Positions 8,144 through 17,121 of a stretch of DNA of 64,000 bases are shown piece by piece. Every line of letters starts with the position of its first letter. Position 1 is the stretch's first letter. A model generated the notes under the pieces. It searched no databases and was not told where the DNA came from. It saw only the letters and a program-made list of their open reading frames with translations. The translations under genes and the position numbers were made by a program. Origin of the DNA: Gillisia limnaea DSM 15749 (lineage in GTDB: Bacteria; Bacteroidota; Bacteroidia; Flavobacteriales; Flavobacteriaceae); assembly GCF_000243235.1 (NCBI RefSeq), contig NZ_JH594605.1, forward strand, positions 190,660 to 254,659. The letters are read 5' to 3'.

Positions 8144-8290
8144 GCCATCAATGTTGGTTCGTGAGTAGTATGGATTAGGGACGCGTTTTTGTCGGTTTTG
8201 TTGTTTTGTTGTTTTGTTATTTTGTTATTTGGTCTCTAAAATCACTTTTTACTCGATTGCCCGCTATTTGCTGGTAACCGACTTTTTGGC
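8144..8290 (-). repeat. cassette-like repeat, copy 3
   Basis: Third copy, 11 bases after the hydrolase stop. Arms GTCGGTT (8191-8197) and AACCGAC (8276-8282). It is longer than the other copies because of a (TTTTGTTR)n microsatellite at about 8196-8231. The core GTCTCTAAAATCACTTTTTAC and the outer GTTGGTTCG block match copies 1 and 2. Confidence 0.7.
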
Positions 8291-8301
8291 AACAGTTTTT
8301 A

Positions 8302-8943
8302 TTACGGATTAAAATTTCCATTAGCCCATTTTATTGTCGGCTCAATCCATTCTTTCAGAGGTTTAAATAAAAATCCGTGGCGCATTCCAGTGTCCAGTTC
8401 AATTTCCTTAAAATGCTTAATGTCGCAGGATGAATTTTCCATCCGGGCTTTCGCCGAAACACCAAATGGATCGGATTTCTCATAAATAGTTAAAATATTC
8501 CCACAATAATTGATTTCAGGCATGTTGGAAATGTCCTCATTTCTAAAACTTGCTATAAAAACAAAGTTTAAATTAGGATTACTCGCCAGAGTTGAAACAT
8601 ATTGAGCAATATACCCGCCTTTTGATGTTCCAACTACTGTTATATTTTTAGGTTCCGTTCCGTTTTTTATTAAGCTGTCAATTTGGGTTACAATTCCGCC
8701 AGCATATTCTCTGGCATTTACATTTCTATTTCTTTTTTCGCTAATAACTTCAAATCCGCTTTTCTCAAATTCGTTGATTATCTCCAAATATTCAGTACGA
8801 CCAAATTCGGGATGTAATTCATTCAAATCGTGTTCTTCTAAAAATCTGTTGTGAAGAAAGAAAATAAATCGGTCTTCATTCTTGTTTTCGCACGCGAATA
8901 GTGTCGAACAAAAAAGAATTCCAATTAGTAAACTTATTTTCAT
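8302..8943 (-). CDS. alpha/beta hydrolase-like lipoprotein
   Basis: 213 residues with a lipoprotein signal (LLIGILFCSTLFAC, Cys 18). The segment ITVVGTSKGGYIAQYV (about residues 100-115) has the GxSxGG nucleophile elbow of alpha/beta hydrolases; later ILTIYEKSDPFG and a RHGF segment fit the catalytic Asp and His. It probably hydrolyses an ester at the periplasmic face; substrate unknown. Single gene followed by repeat copy 3. Confidence 0.7.
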   Translation of the reverse strand: MKISLLIGILFCSTLFACENKNEDRFIFFLHNRFLEEHDLNELHPEFGRTEYLEIINEFEKSGFEVISEKRNRNVNAREYAGGIVTQIDSLIKNGTEPKNITVVGTSKGGYIAQYVSTLASNPNLNFVFIASFRNEDISNMPEINYCGNILTIYEKSDPFGVSAKARMENSSCDIKHFKEIELDTGMRHGFLFKPLKEWIEPTIKWANGNFNP

Positions 8944-9119
8944 TGATTTTCGATTTTCTTAAATTATACGCAACATACTGATAAATGTACTCTCAAAAAT
9001 ATATTTTAAAATAGCACCTGAACCTTTATTCTGGCACCGGAATCCCTTCGCAGCACGAAGTTTAACTTCCTCGAATCTTCGATTTCCCGCCTTTGAAACG
9101 CTGCGATTTTTGACCTCTT

Positions 9120-9202
9120 AAATTCTCACTGATCATCCATAAAATAGCACCGCCAACCGGGGTAGAGCCTAAAGCATATTTTTCAACGGACCTGTTTGTA
9201 AT
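9120..9202 (-). pseudogene. MFS transporter fragment
   Basis: About 27 codons read ITNRSVEKYALGSTPVGGA followed by ILWMISENL, resembling the S.Y..V.LG.TP.GG...GWI.E.FG helix of MFS exporters. No start, no further homology on either side. Weak but specific enough to note. Confidence 0.3.
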
Positions 9203-9203
9203 C

Positions 9204-10358
9204 TTACAATAACAATAGGGGAGCAATAAAGCCAACCCTTACTTCATTTCTGTTATAATTAGATGCACCCAAATTTTCTATAGCATAATTTGTGTGATCA
9301 TAATACCTTCCGATATAAGCGAAGAAAAACCGTACATCAATGTTTTTAAATGGACTGTAATATAAGGTAGGAACCATTCCATAGCTCGTTCTCAGGTGGT
9401 CTTTTTCACTTGTGACGTTATCATAGGCACTGCTGGTCATAAGGGTTAATAGTCCTTTAAATTTTGAACTGAAGCGGTAATCTGCTCTTAACCAATTTTC
9501 GATATACAGCACATCTTCAGCCACAGAGTCATTACCGAGAATACTTGTCACAATACCCTTGGTATCCACTTCTTCATAGCTGTAATTAAAGTCATACATC
9601 AGGGTAAGGTTATGGTTTTGGTATTTATGGCCTAAAGTAAAAAAATAGGTCCCTCTTTTTTTTACCTGGTTGGAATAACTCGTGCTATAAATGGTTTGGA
9701 TTTTTCCATCGAAAAAGTTTCCACGCCAATTTCCAACAATTGCTACCGGCCAGTCAGGTTCCTGGATATTTTCTGCAACTACATCACCGTAAATATCGTC
9801 ATAGAGCATCGTACGCGAGTTTAACACCTGGAACCCGAATTTGTGATTTTTTGAATTTTGGTAAGTAATGCCGGCCCCGGTAACAAATGCCAAAGCATTG
9901 CTTTGAATATCATTATATTCCAAAACATCCATGGCTTTGAACTCGTATTCGTAACCGCCGTAAAACGCATAGGTTTTTCCCAATATAATATTAAGAGAAG
10001 GACTGGCTTTAACGTCAATGTAGGCTAATTCGATATTGCTGCCCAGTTGATCCAACGATTGCACATCGCCACCTTTATTAAAGCGGTTTCTAAAACGAAA
10101 GTTCACCCTTTCGTGTAATTTTGCAGCAATCCCAAGGGCTGTGAACCCATTTTCAAACTGTATCCCATTGTAATAGCGGTCCCCGCCCCTAAAGGTATAT
10201 GCCTGAAACTCCATGCGCATATCGAATGTGATGTTTATATTTTTTAAGAGGCTTGTCTTTTCTATGGAGATAACAGGTTCAGCCAAACTGTCGTTTATCT
10301 GCGAGAATCCCAATAAAGGGGTTAATAAAAGCACGCTTATAAAAAATAACTTTATCAT
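9204..10358 (-). CDS. outer-membrane beta-barrel (porin-like)
   Basis: 384 residues with a signal peptide (MIKLFFISVLLLTPLLGFSQ) and then alternating amphipathic strands throughout (INITFDMRMEFQAY, VNFRFRNRFN, SLNIILGKTYAFYGG, NLTLMYDFNYSYEE, VRFFFAYIGRYYDH). The strands LHERVNFRFRNRFN and LGKTYAFYGGYEYE resemble the phosphate-selective porin O/P fold. It ends VGFIAPLLLL rather than with the usual aromatic residue. Upstream 10359-10829 contains no gene. The transported substrate is unknown. Confidence 0.72.
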   Translation of the reverse strand: MIKLFFISVLLLTPLLGFSQINDSLAEPVISIEKTSLLKNINITFDMRMEFQAYTFRGGDRYYNGIQFENGFTALGIAAKLHERVNFRFRNRFNKGGDVQSLDQLGSNIELAYIDVKASPSLNIILGKTYAFYGGYEYEFKAMDVLEYNDIQSNALAFVTGAGITYQNSKNHKFGFQVLNSRTMLYDDIYGDVVAENIQEPDWPVAIVGNWRGNFFDGKIQTIYSTSYSNQVKKRGTYFFTLGHKYQNHNLTLMYDFNYSYEEVDTKGIVTSILGNDSVAEDVLYIENWLRADYRFSSKFKGLLTLMTSSAYDNVTSEKDHLRTSYGMVPTLYYSPFKNIDVRFFFAYIGRYYDHTNYAIENLGASNYNRNEVRVGFIAPLLLL

Positions 10359-10646
10359 AAAATAACAGGAATTTATGATTTAAATTTTAGTGGAATTGTC
10401 GGCAGAAAAGTCACCAATCGATGCTTTTGGTTAATTAGAGTGGCGTTATTTCTGAAGTATCCATATAAACTTACTAAAATTTTATTAAAATTAGAGTATA
10501 GACTAATAATATCGCTTCAATCTCCTTCAAAGGTATAAGGCTAAAACAAGTTGCGCGGAGAAGGAGTTCCAAGGCAATAGGAAACCAAAGTAAGGAGACT
10601 TCAAGGCGCTTTCAGGTTCTTTCATCATCGTAGCTTGCGCGAGGTA

Positions 10647-10744
10647 ATGAGACCTCACGCAGCGAGGACTTTGAGTAGCGAGAGTTAATGATACCTCAAA
10701 GCAAAAGAAAACTTTGCACAGCGGTCATGAGACCTCACGCAGCG
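10647..10744. repeat. direct-repeat cluster
   Basis: ATGAGACCTCACGCAGCG occurs at 10647-10664 and again at 10727-10744, exactly 80 bases apart, with a degenerate third unit (ATGATACCTCAAAGC) between them. The gene-free stretch 10359-10829 around it is richer in GC than its flanks and has no coding signal. Confidence 0.6.
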
Positions 10745-10829
10745 GGTTGCAGCAAATCACTTAATGAATGTTTGTAGGTTTGTACTAGTTCAAACTAAAG
10801 CATAAATTATAGAGGTGTTGCAAGTAGTT

Positions 10830-11516
10830 TTATTTTCGTCTAACGAAATAAACTATCGTACCTGTAATCAAAATCAGAATCAGTCCTCCACCAATCCACA
10901 GATATGAAGGGTGCTTTGCTACGGTATAACCTACTTTGTAACCAAGATTATATGCTGATTTTCCAATTGCTGATTTACCTAAAAATTGACTTATTTTTTT
11001 ATCAGAATTTATCTTAATAGAATTAAAAAACTGTTCACTATCATTTTCATCAGATTTTACTGTATTCTTATAAGAGAATATGTAAATATTCCTATTTAAT
11101 AAGAAATATTCGACCTCATAAATACTATTTTTTTTAGCGCCTGTGAATCTTAAGTGAAAACCTTTAAAACTGTTATTTTCAATTAATTTTTCAGATTCTA
11201 ATTTTAAATTAGTACTCTTAACGTAGTTTTTAGCCAAAGTTTCATAATACTTTTCTAGACTTTTTAAATCGTATGGAAGATTAGAATCATAAATACTTAA
11301 GCTATCGTTTTCAAATAATTCTTTTTGAACAGAAAATTCAGAATTTCCAATCATTGAATAAAAATTGATTGCAATCTTCTCATTTTGAAGAGAATCAATC
11401 TTAATATCTTCCCCAGAAATGCTGACTGAAACTATTGAATCAATCTCATAATTATTCTGACTCCACAAGGAATTAGAAGAAATAATAATTAGGCATAGTA
11501 AAAGTATCTTTTTCAT
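10830..11516 (-). CDS. exported, C-terminally anchored protein of unknown function
   Basis: About 228 residues from MKKILLLCLIIISSNSLWSQ, a clear signal peptide; the upstream ATG at 11540 only adds a poor prefix. A lysine- and serine-rich soluble region of about 170 residues is followed by a single membrane helix (SYLWIGGGLILILITGTIVYF) and VRRK at the end, so the bulk faces the periplasm. No family recognised. Confidence 0.65.
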   Translation of the reverse strand: MKKILLLCLIIISSNSLWSQNNYEIDSIVSVSISGEDIKIDSLQNEKIAINFYSMIGNSEFSVQKELFENDSLSIYDSNLPYDLKSLEKYYETLAKNYVKSTNLKLESEKLIENNSFKGFHLRFTGAKKNSIYEVEYFLLNRNIYIFSYKNTVKSDENDSEQFFNSIKINSDKKISQFLGKSAIGKSAYNLGYKVGYTVAKHPSYLWIGGGLILILITGTIVYFVRRK

Positions 11517-11773
11517 ATTTTTTTTCAATATTAGTTGCACATTTTCATTTTTTGTTACAGTTTTTTGTCTTAAATTACCTAAAACTCATTATAAAATGCT
11601 TTTTTTATAATTCTGTATCCCATTCTAATCAAGAATAACAGTTTGATTATTAACCAAATTACACTTAATTCTTTCTCATTTTGTACCACAAATTTTCCCT
11701 CCAAAACCTTAATCCATTCATTCTCTATGAATTCTTTGAGAAATCATTACCACCTAAAAGAATTCCCACACTT

Positions 11774-11885
11774 CTATGGACTTTCTACTTTGGCGATTTC
11801 CTCATCAGTCAACCCATAAAATTCATAAACCAACTGATCGATTTGGGAACGGTTGAGTTCAACTTTTAAGACAGCTTTGTGAGTG
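11774..11885 (-). pseudogene. restriction-modification protein, C-terminal scrap
   Basis: The minus strand reads KVELNRSQIDQLVYEFYGLT then DEEIAKVESP and a stop (TAG at 11774). IDxLVYxLYGLTxEEIxxVE is the typical C-terminus of Eco57I-like and related type II restriction-methyltransferases. A stop lies just upstream in the same frame, so only about 35 codons survive. The 11517-12343 interval otherwise has no supportable gene. Confidence 0.5.
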
Positions 11886-12343
11886 CATTGTGGGGTTTAG
11901 AATACGAGGATTTCCTTTAGAAATAGGTTGGTCTATTGATATTAAAAAAAAAGATTAAAATTATGCAAAAGCCTGTAGAATAATGGTTTTGCTGGTTCTC
12001 TGTTAAATAAATCTTAAAAATAAGAATTTTTTTAAGATATTTTCGAAAAGGAGAATAAGAATTTAATAGCTGCCTAAATACCACCGCAGGTTCTTTGGAA
12101 AAATACCACTCCCTGTTTCTACTAAAAAAATGTTTACTGTAAAAAATAATATCCAAAAACGCACACTTCTCTCTAACTCCACTCTCTGTAACCTTCCACA
12201 TCCCTGCTTCCTGAACCGGTTTAGAGGTTTCCGGGATTTCTTTATAAGTGGTGGTAAATATAATCCAGGTAGTTTTGCCTTGAACGCTTGCGGGTAGAAT
12301 TCACATTCTAAAATTTCTTAAATTGAAGATCTAAAATTTTTAT

Positions 12344-12961
12344 ATGTGTTACCGTACAAAATTAAATTCCAGGTTATCTGCTATTGAAAGATTATTTGAA
12401 GCGCGGTTTATAGAACCCGAAGCCTATTCCCCTATGGATGAGATCAACGCTTTCACATTTATAAAAACCCCAGTGATCACCGATGAAAAACAGGGTGAAA
12501 TCCAACTATATAATTGGGGCCTGATCCCCTTTTGGGCAAACGACGATAAAATAAAAAAGATGACCCTAAACGCCAAAATTGAAACTGTAACAGAAAAACC
12601 GGCCTTCCGGAATTCAGTAAAAAATCGATGCCTCATCATCGCAAATGGATATTACGAATGGCAATGGCTTGATACTAAAGGCAAGGAAAAACAGAAATAT
12701 TTAATCACAACAAAGGATCAGGAAATTTTTGCCTTTGCCGGGATTTATTCAAGCTGGAAAAACATGCAGACAAATGAACTTATAAACTCCTACTCCATCC
12801 TTACTACCCAAGCCAACGAATTGATGAGTAGGATACACAACAACAAAAAACGAATGCCGGTAGTGCTAAAAAAAAAAGATAGAAATAAATGGTTGAGTGG
12901 CGGGGAAGTGGAAAATTTTACTTTCCCGTACGATGTTGAACTGGAGGCGGTAGAAGTGTAA
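12344..12961 (+). CDS. SRAP / YedK-HMCES family protein
   Basis: 205-residue SOS-response-associated peptidase family protein. Cys2 follows the initiator Met (MCYRTK) and would form the thiazolidine crosslink to abasic sites in single-stranded DNA. Other conserved parts: WGLIPFWA, NAKIET (catalytic Asn and Glu region), RCLIIANGYYEWQW, and HNNKKRMPVVL with the conserved His. It protects abasic sites at replication forks. Isolated gene. Confidence 0.92.
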   Translation: MCYRTKLNSRLSAIERLFEARFIEPEAYSPMDEINAFTFIKTPVITDEKQGEIQLYNWGLIPFWANDDKIKKMTLNAKIETVTEKPAFRNSVKNRCLIIANGYYEWQWLDTKGKEKQKYLITTKDQEIFAFAGIYSSWKNMQTNELINSYSILTTQANELMSRIHNNKKRMPVVLKKKDRNKWLSGGEVENFTFPYDVELEAVEV

Positions 12962-13043
12962 TTGTTAAATGTATGACTGACATTCAAGGCAGCCTTGCCT
13001 GAATGAGATTCATTTCGGGCAAACCAACCCATACCGTTCGGAC

Positions 13044-13072
13044 AAGCCTGCCCGTATCGTTTGGGCGGGCTT
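13044..13072. repeat. GC-rich hairpin after SRAP gene
   Basis: AAGCCTGCCC / GGGCGGGCTT with a 9-base loop and one mismatch; it can act as a terminator for the SRAP gene although no T-run follows beyond TTT. Confidence 0.4.
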
Positions 13073-13115
13073 TGGGAAATACTTATGGTGTCATAGGTTT
13101 ATATTATTCTTTTCT

Positions 13116-13123
13116 TACCTTTG
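13116..13123 (+). promoter_or_regulatory. Bacteroidota -7 promoter box
   Basis: TACCTTTG matches the TAnnTTTG consensus, about 40 bases ahead of the small gene at 13163. No convincing -33 TTG was found. Confidence 0.45.
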
Positions 13124-13162
13124 TAAAAATAAGTTTTTTTATATTTAAAGCAAAAACCTGTT

Positions 13163-13366
13163 ATGGGAAGACCTTCCACAAAACCTAAAGATTTAAGGGA
13201 TGGCTTTTATATAGAAGTCCGCAATAAAAATCAAAGAACCGGTGTCAAAATTCGAAGGGACACAAAAGAACAACTTAAACTCGCTATTGAAGAATATAAA
13301 AACAAGGATGTGGTGATTTTAGGGAAATCGAAAAATGGAAAAATGATAGCTATTCCAGATCTTTAA
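13163..13366 (+). CDS. small basic conserved protein, function unknown
   Basis: 67 residues, highly basic (MGRPSTKPKDLRDGFYIEVR at the start, then GVKIRRDTKEQLKLAIEEY). The MGRPS.KP.DL.DGFYIEVR.K pattern looks like a conserved Bacteroidota small protein, possibly nucleic-acid binding. A TAnnTTTG promoter box lies upstream. No family name known to me. Confidence 0.65.
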   Translation: MGRPSTKPKDLRDGFYIEVRNKNQRTGVKIRRDTKEQLKLAIEEYKNKDVVILGKSKNGKMIAIPDL

Positions 13367-13401
13367 TTCGATAAATAGCTTTTTAATGCCAATCGAAATT
13401 T

Positions 13402-13734
13402 CTTTATCCCAAAAAGCTGGAAGAGCGAGTAAAAGAGCTTTCCTGTCTTTATGAAGTGTCATCTGTCATTCGCAAACATTCTGGTTCTCTTATTGAGATG
13501 CTGGAATAAACTTGTGAATTCACCAAGGAAGCCTGGCTTTTTCCAGATAATGCCATTGTAGAATTAGAATTTGAAGATTACAAGGTATTAACGCAAAACC
13601 TTCCTGAGAATGCCATTTTTCAACAAAACGATATTTTACTTTTTAATGAATACAAAGGTTCTATAAAAGTTTATTATAACACCGAAGAGGTAAAAAAGAT
13701 ATTAAAATTCGTCTTTTCTAGTGTCTTTAATTGA
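13402..13734 (+). pseudogene. sensor histidine kinase N-terminal fragment
   Basis: One plus-strand frame reads KKLEERVKELSCLYEVSSVI ... IEMLE, a TAA stop (13507-13509), then TCEFTKEAWLFPDNAIVELE ... LTQNLPENAIFQQNDI ... GSIKVYY. LEERVKELSCLYE(I/V)S followed by C..TK.AW.FP..A.VE is the N-terminal sensor region of a Bacteroidota histidine kinase family. The kinase core is absent, so this is a relic. The following 13735-14050 has no gene. Confidence 0.5.
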
Positions 13735-14098
13735 AACAATAGCGCTTTAAATTCGAAAGTCAAATCAACCCAAAAATGTATTTTTGAGATAGTGAATTAA
13801 CAACAAAATTGTGTTCACTAAACAAGGCGAAATCATACCATATCAAATAATCCCACAAAAAAAACACTGAAAGTCAATAGATTAATAGTTTTTATATTTC
13901 CGTTTGAGTACGATTAGTCGGGGCGGCAGGTTGTATAGAACTTATGCAAGGGATTCGTTTTTCCGCTTTTTATCCCCAGACATCCTTTGCAATGAAACCC
14001 AAATAAAGTAGCTCTAGTTTATACTTAAATGCGAGATCCATTAGAAACAAATGATTTCTAAAAAAGGATATCGGGCATATAATTTATACTTTAGCTTG

Positions 14099-15331
14099 AT
14101 GCAGAAATCCTGGATCCTCACAGCCTTAATCAATTTCCTTATCGCCGCGCTACTGGGACTTTTGTTGCGGTACCAATTTGTAAATACGCTGGATATCAAT
14201 TTCCGTTATGTTACCCACGCACATTCACATGTTGCCATGCTCGGATGGATATATTTAATGCTTTACGCCTTCCTAACCTATTATTTTGTTCCAGAAAAAA
14301 AACTGATTTACACGCGGCTTTTCTGGATTACACAATTTGCCGTAATTGGAATGATGTTAAGTTTTCCTTTTCAGGGATATGCGGCTATTTCTATAAGCTT
14401 TTCTACCCTGCATATTTTCTGCAGTTATTATTTTGTGAAATTGCTGTGGAAAGATCTACGTACAAAAGAATTATCAGAAAGGCTATTGTTAAAGGCTTCT
14501 CTATTGTTTATGCTCCTTTCCACAATTGGTGTCTGGTGCCTTGGTCCTGCAGTCGCTACCCTGGGAAGCCAGTCTGCTTTTTACAATATAGCCATTCAGT
14601 TCTTTTTACATTTCCAGTTTAATGGATGGTTTCTCTTCGCGGTTTTAGCAGTTCTATTCAAATTTTTTCACCTTTCGGGGGTTAAGACAAATCCGAAGGA
14701 TTTCAAACTGTTCTTCAAGTTACTTGTAATTGCTACCATTTTAACTGTGGCTTTGCCAATAAGCTGGTATATTTCCCATTCGGTTTTTTTATGGATCAAC
14801 GCATCTGGAATCCTATTGCAACTAATTGCTGCAATAATCTTTATCAAGTTGATGAAATCTCAATGGACATTTTTTTGGTCTAAAATGTCTGGCCTGGCGA
14901 AATTGATGATTGGCTTCGCTTTTATTTGCCTGATTTTGAAAACAGGAATGCAAAGTACATCCCTCCTACCTGAAATCGCGGCCCTTTCAGCTCAAATTCG
15001 AAACTTCGTGATTGGGTTTATACATTTGCTTATGCTAGGGGTAATAAGCGGATTTTTATTGGCTTATCTTTTTGAAAGTCCGTTGGTAAATTTAAAATGC
15101 ACCTGGCTTAAATACGGAACAGGTTCGTTTCTACTTGGATTTATAACAACCGAAATATTGCTGTTTATCCAGGGAGGAATGTTTTATTTTGGAAGCGGAA
15201 TGATCTCAAATTACTATTTGGCATTATTCGTTTTTAGTGGCTTTTTGGTTTTAGGTATTCTCTTTATCGCATTAAGTGTTCTTAGAACGAACCATCCCGG
15301 TTCCAAAACTATTGTTGAGGAACCCGACTAA
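14099..15331 (+). CDS. heme-copper-oxidase-subunit-I-like membrane protein
   Basis: About 410 residues and 11-12 membrane helices. The start at 14099 (MQKSWILTALINFLIAALLG) is preferred because the first helix follows directly; an upstream ATG at 14051 adds 16 residues. His-bearing segments resemble heme-copper oxidase subunit I/NorB/CcoN: RYVTHAHSHVAMLGWIYLML (helix II-like), FFLHFQFNGWFLF and GFIHLLMLGVISGF. No partner subunits lie next to it; the nitrite reductase cluster is about 6 kb away. Function uncertain: an assembly factor, NnrS-like protein or degenerate oxidase are all possible. Confidence 0.68.
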   Translation: MQKSWILTALINFLIAALLGLLLRYQFVNTLDINFRYVTHAHSHVAMLGWIYLMLYAFLTYYFVPEKKLIYTRLFWITQFAVIGMMLSFPFQGYAAISISFSTLHIFCSYYFVKLLWKDLRTKELSERLLLKASLLFMLLSTIGVWCLGPAVATLGSQSAFYNIAIQFFLHFQFNGWFLFAVLAVLFKFFHLSGVKTNPKDFKLFFKLLVIATILTVALPISWYISHSVFLWINASGILLQLIAAIIFIKLMKSQWTFFWSKMSGLAKLMIGFAFICLILKTGMQSTSLLPEIAALSAQIRNFVIGFIHLLMLGVISGFLLAYLFESPLVNLKCTWLKYGTGSFLLGFITTEILLFIQGGMFYFGSGMISNYYLALFVFSGFLVLGILFIALSVLRTNHPGSKTIVEEPD

Positions 15332-16185
15332 AAAACCTTGATTTCTGGATCTTGTTTAATTAGCTGGTATTCAAAAACATCAAGTTCGCCGTTGCAGGTT
15401 AAATTGTATTGAGTTGTTTAATAAGTGGAGTAAGTAGTAAAATTTTCTTCAACTCACAGAGAAAAATTAGCCATGGTAAAAACACGGTTTTACGAATTGA
15501 GGGGGTCCCTAAGTTACCTTGTGTAACTTCTCTACTCACTGTGGAAAAAGCGGCCAAAATCTATTGAAAGAGAAGCCAGCATTAAATAATGGAATTGCTA
15601 AAGTGTAGCAAAAAATTTCAGCGTTTAATAATTCCTAATTATTCTCTTATCAAGACAATAACCCTCTAACATAGAGGGATAGTAGCCCATTATTTTATTA
15701 TTCAGGACTGAGCATTTCCTTTTCTAAACATGCGTTTTTAGGAAAAATGTAGAATGCTGACGAAAATTTATGGTCTCTTTCTTGATCATTGTTGGGATCT
15801 GATACTTGTACCTGCAAAATATGGATGTCATTATGGAACCACAAGAAAAACAAACTAACAAAAAAGATCTTATAGTGCATTTCCTAAGCAAAGTCAACTC
15901 AGACCGCCTATTTTTTAATGGATTCCTAATCCTGGGAAGCATTTTATTTTTGGGTTTCGTAATCTTCTGTTTACGGTATTTGTTGTAATTCTTTACAGGC
16001 TTACACCCTAACTCTCATTTTTGAATGAACCTTTAGAAAACATGTTCCCTCGCTCAGTTTTTTTTTAACTCACTTTTCCAGGTTTACAATTGAAGCAACA
16101 ACATAAGTATGAATATCCTACACATTAAGTTTTGTTGCTTCCCGTTCAATAACAAGCTAACCCTGAAGAACGTAAACGTGAAATA
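15332..16185. other. 850-base interval with little coding signal
   Basis: Holds a perfect small hairpin AAGTTAC-CTTGT-GTAACTT (15511-15529), a CCCTCT..AGAGGG hairpin near 15662, and one possible small membrane protein listed separately. No other gene is supportable. Confidence 0.55.
15821..15988 (+). CDS. possible small membrane protein
   Basis: 55 residues from MDVIMEPQEK (a second ATG at 15833). Polar, Lys-rich N-terminus then one membrane helix (FNGFLILGSILFLGFVIFC). Plausible but without homology support. Confidence 0.3.
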   Translation: MDVIMEPQEKQTNKKDLIVHFLSKVNSDRLFFNGFLILGSILFLGFVIFCLRYLL

Positions 16186-17067
16186 TTATTTAGGTGTCCG
16201 TTTAAACATATGGCTTATAATTAAAGCGTGCGGAAAAGTAAGGGCCGCTATGAAAGGGAGAAAAATAGACAATAAAATTTGTTTTTCACCCCTAGCGAAA
16301 TAAAATAGTACCAAAAGCCCTGTCAAAGCCGTCAACCAGTATAAGGTAGAATCTTTTAGATAATTAAAAAAGCTTTTCCAGCTCACCTTGCCGTTCATAT
16401 ACCTTAACTGAGATAAAATAGAAGGAATTGAATGCCAGATAACAAAATAAATTGCAAATCCCCAAACCAAAGAGGAACGGCTAAAAATAACAGCAAGAAC
16501 CGCGAGGACGACCAATTCCCTGAAAATTCTTTTTTTAATTGGAATTCTGGAGCTTTTAAGAAACCAGGAAGACACTACAAGTGCAATGGATGCAAAACCT
16601 AAGATTATATTAAGCAGGTTTTTGTTGAGTTGAAACGAAGACATCTCACTTAAAATTTGTTCAGTTTCCAAAAAGTTAATTCTCAATAGTAAAACTATAA
16701 TGACCAGCCCGTAACAAAACGCAAAACCTATCTCCAAAATCCCCTTTTTCACAACTGTATCCAGCCAGTGTTGCTCTCCAAAGTGATAGGCACTAAAAAA
16801 AACAAATACAGCCATAAGAACCGGTGGGCTAAATGTATAGAGTAAGGCAAAGGAAACCACAGAAAGAAGATAAAGTCCCAGTATCCTGAAATATTGAAAT
16901 TTCTCCTTTAACATTTTTTTGGTAATAAAAATATCATGTGCACCGTGAATAACTCCCAGACTAAGAATAAGTATGAGGGCAATTGTTTGTTGCTGAGACT
17001 GGGTTAAGAATCCAGACATCCACAAACTGAAAAAAGTTGCAACAATTAAATAATTACCATATTTCAT
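16186..17067 (-). CDS. blh: beta-carotene 15,15'-dioxygenase, Brp/Blh family
   Basis: 293 residues, about 8 membrane helices. Conserved His/Asp segments of the Brp/Blh family: GVIHGAHDIFI (about 38-48), FSAYHFGEQHW (about 90-100), FVIWHSIPSIL (about 213-223) and FPHALIISH near the C-terminus; these His residues bind the catalytic iron. It cleaves beta-carotene to two retinal molecules in the inner membrane, supplying chromophore to the divergently transcribed proteorhodopsin next to it. Confidence 0.93.
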   Translation of the reverse strand: MKYGNYLIVATFFSLWMSGFLTQSQQQTIALILILSLGVIHGAHDIFITKKMLKEKFQYFRILGLYLLSVVSFALLYTFSPPVLMAVFVFFSAYHFGEQHWLDTVVKKGILEIGFAFCYGLVIIVLLLRINFLETEQILSEMSSFQLNKNLLNIILGFASIALVVSSWFLKSSRIPIKKRIFRELVVLAVLAVIFSRSSLVWGFAIYFVIWHSIPSILSQLRYMNGKVSWKSFFNYLKDSTLYWLTALTGLLVLFYFARGEKQILLSIFLPFIAALTFPHALIISHMFKRTPK

Positions 17068-17103
17068 GCCTGATTGTTAAAATAATTAAAAAAATTAAAA
17101 AAC

Positions 17104-17121
17104 TTATTATAAAGATAATAA
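17104..17121. promoter_or_regulatory. inverted repeat between blh and proteorhodopsin
   Basis: TTATTAT-AAAG-ATAATAA, a perfect 7-bp-arm inverted repeat in the 108-base divergent intergenic region. AT-rich, so chance is possible; it could be a shared operator. A near-consensus -7 element (TATAATTG, 17143-17150) precedes the rhodopsin gene. Confidence 0.35.

Noticed and set aside
4213-8290. Labelling the repeats as true integron attC sites
   Set aside because: The RYYYAAC and GTTRRRY core boxes were not found at the expected arm ends and no integron integrase is in the window, so only cassette-like is claimed.
11917-12201. 94-codon minus-strand frame (MWKVTESGVREKCAF...), open further upstream
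   Set aside because: Low-complexity, rich in Phe/Ile/Asn towards its end, no signal or domain recognised and no ribosome-binding context; the stop-free length is possible in AT-rich DNA. It may be an old remnant but I cannot support it.
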